Assembly: GCA_947462335.1 (NCBI GenBank)
Contig: OX381705.1
Coordinates: 40,874,675-40,938,674, forward strand
Reading direction: 5' to 3'
Source of the DNA: Harmothoe impar
Taxonomy: Eukaryota; Annelida; Polychaeta; Phyllodocida; Polynoidae
DNA: 64,000 bases
A program made the translations under genes and the position numbers. Positions 1-11,509 of this stretch are shown here, in pieces (the first letter of the stretch is position 1; each line of letters begins with the position of its first letter). The notes beneath the pieces are model-generated. The model was not told the DNA's origin and did not search any database. It saw only the letters and a program-made list of their open reading frames with translations.

Positions 1-655
1 TGTGCTAAGAACCAATGGTATATCCATCACTGGTCAGTGGATACTATACCAGGCAGGACAAGAGCTTGGGTTCAAGTAGCAGAGTTCATGTTGAAGAGTA
101 TAAGACATAAACTAAGTGGCATATCTCACCAAGTGTGCTAGGATGTGGACACGGGCTGCACTGTAAATCACTGCAGTAAAAGGGGTGGGGGGGGGGTTAC
201 TGTTAATTCCTCGAAAATCATTTAATTTCTGCTGATAATTCACCAATATAATGTATAGCTACATTTATGTCCTAGGATAGAAAAACTATTCTAATGACAA
301 AATAGATAAGCTGATACAATTTACAAGTGTCTTGACAGCTCAGACAAGATGCTGTGAGACAGGTTTCCCCTTTAGATAGGACCAGGGGCATACATCACCC
401 TGCACCCACAGGTAGGCCTGTCACAGATGTACACTGGTCAGTTCCCTCTGCAGCTGTCACACATGTACAACGGTCCCCACACCCAGGTGCAGCTGTCATG
501 CGCATGTCAACCCCGAGGCCTAGAAATAATTAGCCACCCAGTTGACCCAGCGCTCAAACCCTTAACCTAGGTGACATTTGGACAAGATCATTACATCTTA
601 CTTCTAGAACTTAGAGAACAGGGTGGGTTAATGTCGTCAACACAATTCATTACAG

Positions 656-739
656 AGTTGAGCACACGAGATCTGCCTCCAGAGTCCGGCTTTGCCAGAC
701 TTCATAGGGAGAGTCAAGTCTTGTGCTGTACTCTGGAAG
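656..739 (+). CDS. Candidate internal exon, unknown gene
   Basis: This 84-base stretch is preceded by an acceptor-like ATTCATTACAG and followed by a good donor, GTGAGT. Only one of three frames is open through it: two leading bases, 27 codons and one trailing base. The peptide begins LSTRDLPPESGFARLHRESQ and ends in LCCTLE. I recognise no family. There is no neighbouring exon that I can join to it, and short open stretches with AG/GT borders arise by chance, so the call rests only on the splice sites and the open frame. Confidence 0.25.
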
Positions 740-865
740 GTGAGTAGGCCTACAACATTGCCAGACCGAGAAGGATGTTTGTCTATGGCAAAGAATCAGA
801 AAGGAATGTTTTCGAGAGTGCATCACCAAAAAAAGCCAACCCACTGCAGTAGCAAGTTTAAGGCT

Positions 866-901
866 ATAACTTTTTTTCCATTGAACCATAACGCACAAAA
901 T
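866..901 (+). repeat. 36-bp dispersed direct repeat, copy 1
   Basis: The 36 bases starting ATAACTTTTTTTCC and ending GCACAAAAT recur exactly at 1654-1689, 788 bp downstream in the same orientation. No longer flanking similarity is visible, so this is a short conserved core of a dispersed repeat or the ends of a small element. Confidence 0.7.
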
Positions 902-1653
902 GTGGCGGCCACGCCACCTGCATAGTGAAAGCAGCTCATCGTTCGTTCTTCAACCAGTCAATTTACGTAGCTTGAGCATGTAAGCTCTACATCGGGCAGC
1001 TAAACAGCTAACTAGTATAGAGGACAGGGGTGAGTCTAAGTGCACGGGTGAATACCGAACAGAACATTCGCTATGGGAATTAGCTTGTGCATGGAGAGTA
1101 AACGTGACAGTATGTCCACTTCCGGGCAGAGTAAGGGAGACTCTACAACGTATATACAGTGGGTGTAGACCTCATTGTACTAAATCTTTTTACTATATGA
1201 AGGAAGTTTAAAAAAATGTTTCACCAATGGTAGAATACTACTTGGAACTGGTGTAGCTACACTAGTTGTTACGGCTGATTATACAGAGAACCAAGGTTAA
1301 ATTTTACCTGACTTTACGGCGAGGCAGCGTCAACCCGAATGATTTTACATTGAACCTCTGTAAACCATTACGATAAAGCACTGTTTTTTCTTTTATACTA
1401 GAATTCTGTCATATAGGAAGTTGCATCATTTCCAACTAGTTGGCAGCCTAGTTCCTGAGGAGAATTTCCTGTAGTTTATACCATGAAAAGTAGACTAAAT
1501 GTGTTAGAAATCAAATTGTTCTCCATTACTTTTTTTTCAATACAGCATCAACATTCTAAAACTAAGTTTGATCAAATATTCATGAAGAATAGATTATTAA
1601 CCTTTGTGGAATACCGGCAAGTAGTTTGGACACCTATTATGTGGTAATGAGAA

Positions 1654-1689
1654 ATAACTTTTTTTCCATTGAACCATAACGCACAAAAT
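1654..1689 (+). repeat. 36-bp dispersed direct repeat, copy 2
   Basis: Exact second copy of 866-901. The interval between the copies is AT-rich and shows no convincing gene. The sequence from 902 to 2170 otherwise holds nothing I can name. Confidence 0.7.
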
Positions 1690-2277
1690 CACCGTTTTTT
1701 CTATGGGAGATTTTTAACATTGTACCATATGGATATTTTGAGAATACATATAGTAAGAAGCACTAACTCTGGTTAGTGTGTATGGATACAAGGTTACTTT
1801 TTGAATAAGTTGGTAAAAGTTTCTGAGAGCACCTATCACTCACAACCATGGAACCCAGAGTCAGGCTTGCTACCAAATTTGCAAATGAAGGGTGTTTAGG
1901 TCATATTCCTTGAGGTTAAACATACCATGCCGGATTGTGGAACACTGTGCTCTTCTATATTACAGTGTCCCACATTGGTTTGAAGGTCGTAGGTGCTATG
2001 GTACATTCTGAATCAGTTTCGTTTTGGACTAGATTATAAATTGGGGTACCGTGTAGTTCCACACAGAATTTGAATTTCAGCTTTTGACACATTGACTTTG
2101 ATACATTGTAATTATGATAGCAGAGTCAATAGTATACATATGTTACTATTACATGCACATGCTGACCAATGCGGGGAATCAGTCGACATGAAGAGAAAGG
2201 GGGAGAGCCAGAGGGTAACCATAGCACATGAGGGATAACCGTTTTAATACTACAAGAAAGAAAACCCCGTGCACCCT

Positions 2278-2384
2278 CAGAAAAGTGAGAGTCATTGTCG
2301 CTAAAACTACCCTCACATGAGAGTCAGGCAGTGCTTGACCCTCAGGTGAGGGTAGTTTTAGCGACAATGACTCTCACTTTTCTG
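2278..2384. mobile_element. Short perfect hairpin element (CAGAAAAGTGAGAGTCA arms)
   Basis: The arms 2278-2316 and 2346-2384 are 39 bases each and exactly complementary, separated by a 29-base loop containing GAGAGTCAGGCAGTGC. The arm ends (CAGAAAAGTGAGAGTC, with CACACAG on the right side) and the loop words match the larger elements at 43531-44680 and 20584-21578, which have CACAGAG ends and repeated GAGTCA words. It is best read as a short member of that family. Confidence 0.65.
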
Positions 2385-2808
2385 TGTGTGTGGACACAAT
2401 TATAATTATGTATGTTTGGTAAATGAATAATACGTTTTTCTACGATAAACAGGATTGATGCACTGATCATATAACGGTATATCTGAATGTTTGGGTGTGC
2501 GCAAACATATTGGTTCTGCTCTCGGAATTTCTTATGAGATTACGACAGGTACTACCCTCCTACAGGCTATACTTTGAGAACAGAACCATATTATCGCCTT
2601 GAATTGAATTGAATTATATTTATTGGCTGAAAAATCTACATGGGATACATTAAGTTTTTCATTTAGCAGCCAAGTCACCTCCTGCAAAAGAAGGATCGGA
2701 TAGAAAAAGAGTTCATATTAATTCTAGAGTTATTCACAAGTTCTGTTTCATGGAGAATACTAGAGTTTCAGCATTCAGTTCAGTTCGAGCGCACACCGGA
2801 GTACTACA

Positions 2809-4362
2809 CTATAGGGCACCAAGGAAGTTCCGAGTGTCTCTCAGTTTCTGTGTCTCTGGCGGCAGTCTATTCCAATCCTCCATCCCGCGTAGCAGTGGGC
2901 TCTTGTCGTAGACATCACTCCGGGATCTCATGGATTTCAGTTTCACTTTGGCATTGGCGCGTAAGGCTCGCCTGGGCACCACTATGTTCTCCACATCCTG
3001 GGAGGCCTTGTGGAGATAGCTCAGTAGCTGCTTGCGTCTAGCGATTTCCAGCTTTGGTACACCGTTACGAGTGTGAAGTTGGTCGATGTTGACACCGCGG
3101 GGGTCTCTTATCTTTTCGCAGATCCTGAGGGCATCGTTTTGCAGCGTTTGCAGCTTTCGTATAGCCCAGACTGGGCCACCGCCGTACACAAAGCTGCAGT
3201 ATTCCATGGTGGCCTTGATCATTGTGGTGTAGACTAACACGGCAGTTTGTTGATTGGTGCCAGCTCGTATGCGCCGCAGACCTGGTAATTTTGACTGCAC
3301 CATGCTGATCACTTTTTTTAGGTGATGGGACATGCACAGGAACCTGTCTATTTTTACTCCCAAGTAGTTGAAGACAGGGACCACTTCTAGTTTGGCGCGG
3401 TTCAGGAAGAGGTCTATTCCATCTAGGTTGGGGGTCGAGCGTTGTGAGTACGACCATAACACTTGGGTCTTGGTGGTGTTCACGGTTAGCTTGTTCTCAT
3501 GGGACCACTTACTGATGTTGTCTAAATCTTCTTGTATGAGAGCACGGATCCGCTCTACGTCCTTGCCCGATACTACCAAGGCAATGTCATCAGCATAGAG
3601 GAAACAACTGGCGATGTTTATGACCCTGGTGACATCATTCACGTATATAGTGAATAGTAGGGGGCCGACTACCGAGCCCTGGGGTACCCCTCTATCCACC
3701 TCTGCGGTACGGGACGTGACATCATTAGCCCTCGTTTGTTGTCTTCTTCCGACTAGGTAAGTGCTAAGCCAGGTCATGAAGCGTTCGTCTAGGTTATAGG
3801 CTCGCAGTTTGTCCAGGAGGATCAGGTGGTCGACCGTGTCGAACGCCTTCCTCATATCGAGGAAGACAACGGCCGACCTGTGACCTCGATTCCTGGCACT
3901 ATAGAGTTCCATCAACAAGCCGTAGATAGAATCTCCTGTGGAGCGGCCTGGCATGAAACCCGATTGATTTTTGACAATGAGCTGTTGCTGTATCAGGTGG
4001 TCAATTAATTGTCTGTGTACCACTTTCTCTGTCAGCTTGTTGCAGATGTTCAACAAGCAAATCGGGCGCCAATTTCCAACATCTGCTAGATTCCCACTTT
4101 TTGGTAAGGGGATCACTGTGCCGGTCTTCCAGATCTCTGGGATCTGTCCAGTCCTCAAGGTGCTGTTGATCAGGGACTGTGCTAGCGCAGGGTAGGCGAT
4201 AAAGCAATCCTTGATTACCCTTGATTTGACGTCAGGAATGCTAGAGCTCTTCTGGGGTTTTATACTCTTGATTAACTTTATAGCATGTTCGAGCATTATT
4301 TCTCGTAATCGGGCTTCCTCGTCATGGTTTACTCGGGGGGGGAGCAGGCGCTGGGCCGGCAT
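2809..4362 (-). pseudogene. Reverse transcriptase ORF of the non-LTR element
   Basis: The 517-residue ORF carries the reverse transcriptase domain that would copy element RNA at a nicked target. Visible motifs are LPKSGNLADVGNWRPICLL near residues 86-104, FLDMRKAFDTVDH (motif A, first catalytic Asp) near 167-179, RGVPQGSVVGPLLFTIYVND (motif B) near 224-243, and FLYADDIALVV (motif C, YADD) near 254-264. The thumb and a C-terminal tail with WNRLPPE follow. The catalytic residues are intact. The methionine at 4362 is probably not a true start. It lies just upstream of an eight-C tract on the coding strand, and the upstream frame (4322-5085) overlaps it by 41 bases in another frame, which suggests one original ORF split by an indel in that tract. 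Confidence 0.85.
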
Positions 4363-5085
4363 CTGCTGGGAGGGCCTCAGGGCCAGCGTCCTCTCGTGCT
4401 GCTGGCACAGCAGTCTGCAGAGCCGGAGGTGGAACTGCTTGTGGATCCCCCCGTCGGACTGCGTGGTGGGCTTCCAGTGGGGCTACCGGTACCGCAGCTA
4501 GCCGAGCAGCTGGAGGAGCTACAGGTGGAGCTGGAGGAGCTACAAGTGGAGCACCCACTGGGACAGCCACTTGAACAGCCGGCGGTGGAGAAGGTGGAGC
4601 AGCCGCAGGAACTGGAGCTGGTGGGACCGGTACTGGAGCTGCTGTGTCCGGGGCTGCTGGACCTGTGGGTGGATAGGCTGGCGGCCCTGCGGGGGATGGT
4701 GGGGCATTTACAAACGCGGCAGCCAGCTGATTTCCAATGTTACAGTAGTACTGATTTATGTAGTCAGCTGTATCCTCGTCTTTGACGTCAGTGCCATTGT
4801 CTTTCAGCTTTATACGGTTGTTGACAGTTGGGCCTTTCCAGAGTTTATTTATCTCCTTCCAGAACAATTTTGGATCATGTTGGTAGCGTGCCAATCTATC
4901 CAACACGGCTTTTCTTCTATTTGTAGCAAGTTTATTGTCTATCAATTTGGTCAACCTGGTAACTTCCAATTCATGATTGTTCAGCATCCCCATGCGGACC
5001 CTTCTTGATCTCTTGTGAGATCGCTTGCGCCTTCTGATTAGGCCCAGGACGTCAGGAGTGAATTCCTTAACGACCACCCATCCAA
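4322..5085 (-). pseudogene. Broken 5' part of the retrotransposon ORF with Pro/Ala-rich linker
   Basis: This frame reads through the segment that lies between endonuclease and reverse transcriptase in related elements: KEFTPDVLGLIRRRKRSHKR, then LARYQHDPKLFWKEINKLW and DYINQYYCNIGNQLAAAF. After that come roughly 120 residues of almost pure Pro, Ala and Val encoded by a GC-rich minisatellite-like tract at about 4370-4715, and then a stop at the C-tract. The first residues of the open frame beyond 5085 come from the adjacent MITE. The Pro-rich block is unusual for this position, where a short connector is expected. It could be a repeat expansion or a frame-shifted reading of a normal linker. 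Confidence 0.65.
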
Positions 5086-5230
5086 TGCGACCATCGCTAT
5101 ACTGTGACCACAATTTCACAGACCAAAACATATTAGAACGTATAGAAATACACTCCCTCTAATACAACCACCCACTAATGCGACCACTTTTCTCATAGTC
5201 CCAAGGCTGTCCGCATTAGAGGGAGTTGAC
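5086..5230. mobile_element. Partial MITE, CTCCCTCTAATGCGGCC family
   Basis: The right end GCATTAGAGGGAGTTGAC and the internal words CCACCCACTAATGCGACCAC and TCATAGTCCCAAGG match the complete copy at 30841-31020. The left end is replaced by the truncated retrotransposon, so this copy is incomplete or was the insertion target. Confidence 0.7.
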
Positions 5231-5439
5231 ACATTACATTGTATCCCATACCCCCATCTCCGCCCACCTAACCTAGAGGCAGCGGAGAGTTCACATGGTC
5301 TGCATTCGCCCATATTAGGCATAGCTACCAGACTAGTCCAGAGTACAATGAGACGCACAGTGGCAGGCACAGAGGTAATATTCTGTTCGATATGTGGCTC
5401 TGTTTCATGCAGTACCGTTTTCTGTGTAGATGTGACAGG

Positions 5440-5665
5440 TAGGGTAGACTGACCTAAAGGTAACCACGTACCATGAGATGTCCACCTTAATTTTGTAGTC
5501 ATTCATGTATGATACGTTCTGTCTTTGTGTGTCATAGTACATTTTAAGTGGTACTCTTTCAGCAAAGGACAAATAAAGACAATACCATACATAAATAACT
5601 ACATAATCAATAATACAAGGTGGACATCTCATGGTACGTGGTTACCTTTAGGTCAGTCTACCCTA
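5440..5665. mobile_element. Foldback element with perfect 49-bp arms
   Basis: The arms 5440-5488 and 5617-5665 are exactly complementary over 49 bases (outer end TAGGGTAGACTGACC, inner end TGTCCACCTT). The 128-base loop is AT-rich. The TA at each outer edge would suit a TA target duplication, as in the Tc1/mariner superfamily. Perfect arms suggest recent insertion or conversion. Confidence 0.8.
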
Positions 5666-7343
5666 TAGATTGTATGGGTCAGTGCTGCGGTCACTGCACC
5701 GGCCACGGGTCAGTTGGTTTAGTCTGCCCCAGTGATCAGATGTACGGGTCAGGCGGAAATACCCCCTCATCTTCTTAAATATACCCACTGGGTAATTGAA
5801 GGCTAATTGAAAATGAAGGTTTAAGCCTCAAAGTGTCTCATTATAGATAGGTATCTATATCATGGTATCTCTCTAATTATGTTGGTGTTGTGTCTTAAAC
5901 GTCGAGACTCTTGTGAGTAAAAAGACAGAAATGGAAAAGATGGACTTGAAGAATATGGATTTAATGGTGGTAAAGTGTATATGTCTTTGCCTACGTGAAA
6001 GCCATGAGAGTTCACTGAAGCACAGCAACTTCAAGGCTCAGTTAAGGTATTTTATGGAGTGTCCGACCACCCCGTGGTGCCCCGTCTTCCCTGCTGTCTC
6101 CCGGTTATGATGCATTATCTCGTTTATGGTCACACATAGCCAGAACCCGGTGTGATTTACCGTCTCACCCCCGGCAAGTTGCACCAAGGCCAACACAAAT
6201 GTGCCCCATCTTCAGGTAATACATTGTAGGGCAGAGCACGCGAGAAGCGCCTTATTAACCACAGCATTTGGCACTTACTTGGACCAATCCGAATGGTAAC
6301 TCTGACGACTGAAAAATGGTTAAACAAAAGCAAAACAAAACAAAAGCCATTCATTTTTTGAAGGAATGTAAACATGTCTATTCCCTTTAAATTCTGGAAA
6401 TAGCCCCCAGGAGGAAGCCAGGACTCCCTGGAGTGGGACCTGTCGACAGGGCTTGTAGGCATGGATTGCTTGCTAAAGTGCAAAAACGCTAACAGCGTCC
6501 ATCCAGCGGGGGAGGTGGTAGAAACTACTAAAATCAGCTCAGCGGGTGATCTGAAGGTAAAACCAAGATAGTAAAAAGGGGAGAGGAAAAAAGGAACAAT
6601 TTGAAGTAGTTAGATTGTATCTCAGTTTTCGTGGGACGTGTGTGACGTTGACGCTCTGACACTAGTGACAGCAGTCGTGTATTAGACGGGAGGGGTTCTC
6701 TCCGGGTTGGTTACTTCCCTGTGGACTCACTGTATACCCAGGCTGCAGACCTGGTTAAGTTTTGAGCATTTTATTGCCCTGTCACGTTTAACAGCTATGT
6801 CACGGTCTACCTTCTTCCAGTCCAGGGTTTTTTGGCATGTCTTGTGTGAGTATACCACAGAATATCGATGTACACATAAATGATATGCCAATTTGGATTA
6901 AATATCTTGATGTACACGTGGCTTGTATCGGTGCTTGTCTCCTTGGTACTTCCCCGGGCAGGCTCCCTTGACGTGCACCAGTAGTACAGTACATAACAAC
7001 AGCGTCGGTGCCGTATGCAGTTTCACCGTGTGGTGTCACGTGACTGAGCGGTAGTGTTGATAGACAGTAATAGAACGGATTGAAATATATCAATAGTTGA
7101 TAAAGGAGATTTACTAAAAGCTGAAGTAGCTCATGTCAAATCTACAACGGTGAGATATACAAGTGAACCAGTCTCTAGTAGCTTGTCAAAGCGCCCAAGC
7201 AGGCGCTGATTGAATGCTGCAATACATGTACCACCCCACCCCCCCCCCCCCCCCCGTTCATTTGAACCCTCTGCCCTAAACCCCTGCTCCAAACCGAGGT
7301 ATTAACACATATTATGGTACATTTGTACTGCTTAAAGACATAG
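5666..7343. other. Sparse region, no supported gene
   Basis: Mixed AT-rich and moderately GC sequence with short open frames on both strands but no paired splice sites of quality. A 17-C run lies at about 7239-7255. I see no RNA gene or inverted repeat here. Confidence 0.5.
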
Positions 7344-7465
7344 AACTTGCTGTCCCGGCCCTTTATATACAGCGGCCCGGGGTTTAAAACGCCGGTCCGC
7401 CGTACATAAAGGGCTTAGTACCTGTCATGCCTGCACCCCGACTGTTGCTGCTGGGGCAGCAAGTT
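7344..7465. mobile_element. Small imperfect foldback element
   Basis: Outer arms AACTTGCTG(T)CCC and GGGGCAGCAAGTT pair. Inner arms GGCCCTTTATATACAGCGG and the complement of CCGCCGTACATAAAGGGC pair as well, giving an imperfect hairpin of about 120 bases. It probably is a degenerate MITE. Confidence 0.55.
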
Positions 7466-7922
7466 ATATGCATTTAACTATAAAGCTTTATCAGAAATAA
7501 AACATTTTCCAATTGGACGAGTAGACGATGAGCACTGAAGATGAGTAAGTATCAACTTAGGTCGCGATGTACATGTAACCCAACACAGGTACATCATCAT
7601 AAAGAGGCCTTGCTAATGAGGCAACGAAATTCACTTTCTTACCAATTTCTGTAATGATCAGGAGCACCCATATGACGCACAGCCTATACGCTTAAAATAT
7701 ATATAGAATGGTCTTCTCTAAATACAGACAATTAGGCTCCTGCAGGATTCAAATTTCTCCAACCTCCATAAACACGATTGCATTTTCCTCAAGTGGTTTT
7801 CAGAAATATTCCATTTAAAGCGTGCATTGCTGAAGTTATCGCCACATCTATGGCAGGCCAAATGGGTAAACTTCATATGGACTTGGTTTTAGCCCTAAGA
7901 CCCAGGTTCAGGCATATTTATG

Positions 7923-8903
7923 CCCCCTGTAGAACCGTGATGTGTATCAAGGACCGTGATGTGTAGTACTACACATCACGGCTGACTATGCAAACGTGAT
8001 CTGTATCAACTCAACGTGATCAGTATCAAAATAACGTGATCTGTATCAAACTGACGTGATCTGTATCAACGTGATATGTATCAAGGAATTTTATAATTTA
8101 ATCACATATGACCACCTAGTGAGTAGGCCTACTCTCCCAGGTCACCATCATCCTGAACACCCAATGGACAACATGCTCTACGTTGTATATACCATATTTC
8201 CTTGGGTATAAGCCTGGGCTTATACAAGTATTAAGGGGCAAACTGACCAGGCTTATACACGGCGCAGGCTTATGTTCCTATGTACCTGAAAAAAAAACGT
8301 ACATTCTCATAATTCTCATGAATTATCTACCATTCCGATTCATTTATTTCAACATTTTCCACAAGTTGTTACCAACCTAAGCTTTATTTCTCTCTCATAT
8401 GAATTTGATTAAATAGGCAACTCCCAGGCTTATACTTGGGGCCCGGCTTATACTAGCCTAAGTCACGTTTGCCGCAGGTTTATATACGGGGCAGGCGTGT
8501 ACATGGGCCCCTGCTTATACACAAGGAAAATGGGGTGGATGGCTGACAAGGCCACGTTAAATCGACATGCGACATGAGGCCTAGTGACAGGGGACATGAG
8601 CGATTATTAAAATCAACATGGGACATGGGGATTATCAAGCGACATGGATACCCTTCTGTATCCTCAACATAGAAGCAGGGTAGGGTTGATACACATCACG
8701 TTTGTTGATACATATAACGGTTGGAGGTGCCTTAATCCAAGTTACTACACATCACGTTAGCTACTGCACATTACGGTTGGATGGTTACTACACATCACAT
8801 TTATTTGATACACATCACGTTTACATGGTCAGCCGTGATGTGTAGTAACTGTGTAGTTACTACACATCACGTTTTTGATACACATCACGGTTCTACACCC
8901 CCC
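7923..8903. mobile_element. TIR element A with CGTGATGTGTATCAA words
   Basis: The ends are inverted: the left end reads CCCTGTAGAACCGTGATGTG and the right end CACATCACGGTTCTACACCC. Next to the ends are palindromes (GTGTAGTACTACACATCACG) and clusters of CGTGATCTGTATCAA on the left, mirrored by TTGATACACATCACG and TACTACACATCACG on the right. No transposase is visible. The middle carries a separate nested element (8192-8533) and TCGACATGCGACATG-type repeats (about 8550-8650). Element B follows directly, sharing the C-tract at the junction. Confidence 0.75.
8192..8533. mobile_element. Nested TATAAGCC-type TIR element
   Basis: The left end CCATATTTCCTTGGGTATAA pairs with the right end TTATACACAAGGAAAATGG. 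Between them are repeated CAGGCTTATAC and GGCTTATAC words in both orientations. Related ends occur at 26311-26536. It sits inside element A. Confidence 0.65.
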
Positions 8904-9815
8904 CTGTACAACCGTGATGTGTATCAAGTAACGTGATGTGTAGTACTACACATCACGACTGGTCATGCAAACGTGATCTGTATCAAAATAACGTGATCTG
9001 TATCAAAACGATGTAATCCCTATCAAATTAACGTGATCTGTATCAACGTGATCTGTATCAAGGACTTTTTTTTAATCCCCTGACTCAGGCCCTGTATCAA
9101 AACGTGTTCTCGTCACGGAGTTGGTGAATATATATTCCTAGAAAAGGTATGACATCTGTGGAAATATCCTATTGACAGATCTAGGTAAAATCTAAATAAA
9201 TTCCTCAAGTCTTAAAATTCAGTCAATCATTTTCCTCCTCTCTAGAATTTGAAAAAAGGGGGGGGGGCACCCAAAACCGGGGTGGTGGTGGGGGTGTCCA
9301 TCAAACACTAAAGTACAGAAAAGTGCCCTGCCTCTCTCCCAATGAACACAGAACTTTTGATCAACATTGACCAGTTGACACCTGGTTGTCATTGTTAATT
9401 CAATGTAGTTTCAACGTTGATTCAATGTTGAACTAAACTTTGTGCCCACTGGACTGCTAATGTCCACCAGTTACCCAGTAGGCAGAAATTCACTTCAACA
9501 TTGAATCAACATTTAATCAACATTGAATCAGCATTATCAACCAGTTTTCAATGTCGATCCAATGTTCTGTGCCCACTGGGTAGAGGAGGGAGTTGATACA
9601 CATCACGTTTATTGATACAGATAACGGTTGGAGGTGCTTAAATTCAAGATGCTCTAGGTTACTACACATCACGTTAGTTACTACACATCACGGTTGAATT
9701 ATTACTACACATCACGTTTGTTTGATACACATCACGTTTACATGATCAGCCATGATGTGTAGTACTACACATCACGTTACTTGATACACATCACGGTTGT
9801 ACACCCCCCCCCCCC
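8901..9815. mobile_element. TIR element B, sister of element A
   Basis: Same architecture as element A: CCCTGTACAACCGTGATGTG at the left and CACATCACGGTTGTACACCC at the right, with the same subterminal words CGTGATCTGTATCAA and TACTACACATCACG. The centre differs and contains copies of a CCCAGTGGGCACA MITE (9474-9580 and a partial one at about 9355-9452). No coding capacity was seen. Confidence 0.75.
9474..9580. mobile_element. CCCAGTGGGCACA-type MITE
   Basis: About 107 bases with inverted ends CCCAGTAGGCAGAAATT and CTGTGCCCACTGGG. The interior has repeated CAACATTGAATCA words. A second complete copy lies at 29574-29681 and a one-ended copy at about 9355-9452. Confidence 0.7.
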
Positions 9816-10130
9816 CCTTCAAAATACTAGGGGAGTGGAAATGGAGGATTCGGGCAGTAGCGGAGTAGGGGTTTACAAGCAGGATGAGGGAGTACAGGAG
9901 TAAGGGAACTTCCCTCTCTGTGCCATTCCCCTTTATATTCGAATAGAACTCATTTATCAGCCTACTCGCTGATATAAAATCCATCGAATAAGTCAATTTT
10001 ATTCAACCCATATTTCTTGTCCAGTTTTGCATTCAGGGGTCGAGTTAATGCATGTTCATTCTGTTATATTCTGTATTATCAGGCACAATAGGAATGGTGC
10101 ATGCCGTCGACATTTCCACACATGTGACCC

Positions 10131-10914
10131 GGGGCTCGATTCATAACAATATACGATAGCTCAATAATGCTACGACCACAAAAAAACATGTCTGTAGGGA
10201 AAAGAGAGCAAGTACTTTTTTTCTACTGGTTGTAGTCAAGGAGTCGTACAAGGCAGTAGTACAGAAAAATGTAGTGCATTTTACAATGGTAATCATAGGA
10301 CATATTTCCTTTACTCAATCGTATGACTATCTTTAAGAAAGTTGTTGTAAAAGTAATTATGCTAAAAATATAACTTTGTATTACAGAGTACATTAGAACA
10401 TTACCCACACTACGATTCAGGAGGAAATAGTTGAAATATGATTTTCAAAATATGTATGATATAGTGAATTTATGAGGCACTCATTCTTACAGGGCAGTCT
10501 ATATATATCATTATGATTTATTACATCTTGGTTTGGTACAAAAAAAAACATTATTAAAGATTTTTTGAATGGCTGAGATGACTTCAGAGGCTGTCTCAGT
10601 CATTTGTTGTGCAATGGGCATTTTTGCCCTTAAAACCACCTTTTACAGGTATTCTGTACGATCAGGTAGATTGGAAATTTGCTAAAATTTTCTTTTGAAA
10701 TGCACCCCTTTTTTTGTACGACAGCATTCTACGATTTTCTTGAGATAAGCTAGTCGTATGAGATAAGCTGGTCGTAAGTGTGGTTATTTTTCTCCACCTT
10801 TACAACTGATATACAAATGTCGTAGGTATGGCATAAAATGACACCTGGACGATCAGCAATGGTCGTAGCAGTAAAATGGCACTCTGTGTCGTAGAAACTT
10901 ATGAATCGAGCCCC
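10131..10914. mobile_element. TIR element, GGGGCTCGATTCATAA family, copy 1
   Basis: The ends GGGGCTCGATTCATAA and TTATGAATCGAGCCCC are exact complements. The interior is non-coding, with repeated GTCGTA/TACGAC words and a small hairpin around GGCTGAGATGAC and GGCTGTCTCAGTC. GACCC flanks both sides and may be a target duplication, but the right-hand flank is only eight bases long before the next copy, so this is uncertain. Confidence 0.8.
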
Positions 10915-10922
10915 CGACCCCT

Positions 10923-11436
10923 GGGGCTCGATTCATAACAATGTACGACAGCTCAGAAAGGCTACGACCACTAAATAACATGTTTGTAGGGAAAAGAGGG
11001 CAAAAAATCATATTTTTTTACAGGTAGTCAAGGCATCATACAAGGCTGTAGCACAAATATTTTGATATCATTTCACAATGAGATTAGAGAATGACTTTAG
11101 AGGCTGTCTCAGCCGTCTGTTGTGCAATGGGCATTTTCCTCCTTACAACCACCATATATATAGGCCTACATGTATTCTGTACAATAGGGCAGATGGGAAA
11201 TTTGCTACGATTTTCTTTTGAAATGCACCCCTTTTGTTGTACGATAGCATTCTACGATTTTCTTGAGATAAGCTGGTCGTATCAGATAAGCTGGTCGTAT
11301 GTGTGGTTATTATTCTCCACCATTACAACTGTTCAAGGGTGTCGTAAGAATAGCATAAAATGACCCCTGGACGATCAGCAATGGTCGTAGCAGTAAAATG
11401 ACCCTCTGTGTCATAGTAACTTATGAATCGAGCCCC
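10923..11436. mobile_element. TIR element, GGGGCTCGATTCATAA family, copy 2
   Basis: Same 16-base inverted ends as copy 1 (right end TTATGAATCGAGCCCC). The interior is closely related but shorter. The open frame near 11091 is a by-product of the repeat and not a gene. It lies in direct orientation right after copy 1. Confidence 0.8.
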
Positions 11437-11509
11437 AGTATCATTGTGACATGTGCCACTATTTTCTGTACTAGAGGTTGGTACAATTCACTCACTACTA
11501 CCATGTACA

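Larger units (their letters stand above)
2598..5085 (-). mobile_element. 5'-truncated non-LTR retrotransposon (Jockey/CR1-like group)
   Basis: A minus-strand non-LTR element. Its 3' end is marked by an AATAAA-like signal (TTTATT on the plus strand at 2619-2624) followed by about three AATTC-type short tandem units at 2601-2615, as in CR1/L2-like elements that end in short repeats rather than poly-A. It contains a reverse transcriptase ORF and the linker that normally follows the endonuclease. The endonuclease is missing: sequence resembling the element stops near 5085, where a CTCCCTCTAATGCGGCC-type MITE begins. The coding region is also broken by a frame change near 4335, so the copy should be dead. 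Confidence 0.85.

Noticed and set aside
4324..4785. Plus-strand 153-codon frame
   Set aside because: It is the shadow of the GC-rich Pro/Ala linker of the minus-strand retrotransposon.
7804..7865. 62-base plus-strand stretch with TTTTCAG and GTAAAC borders
   Set aside because: Open in one frame but very short; such a stretch is expected by chance.
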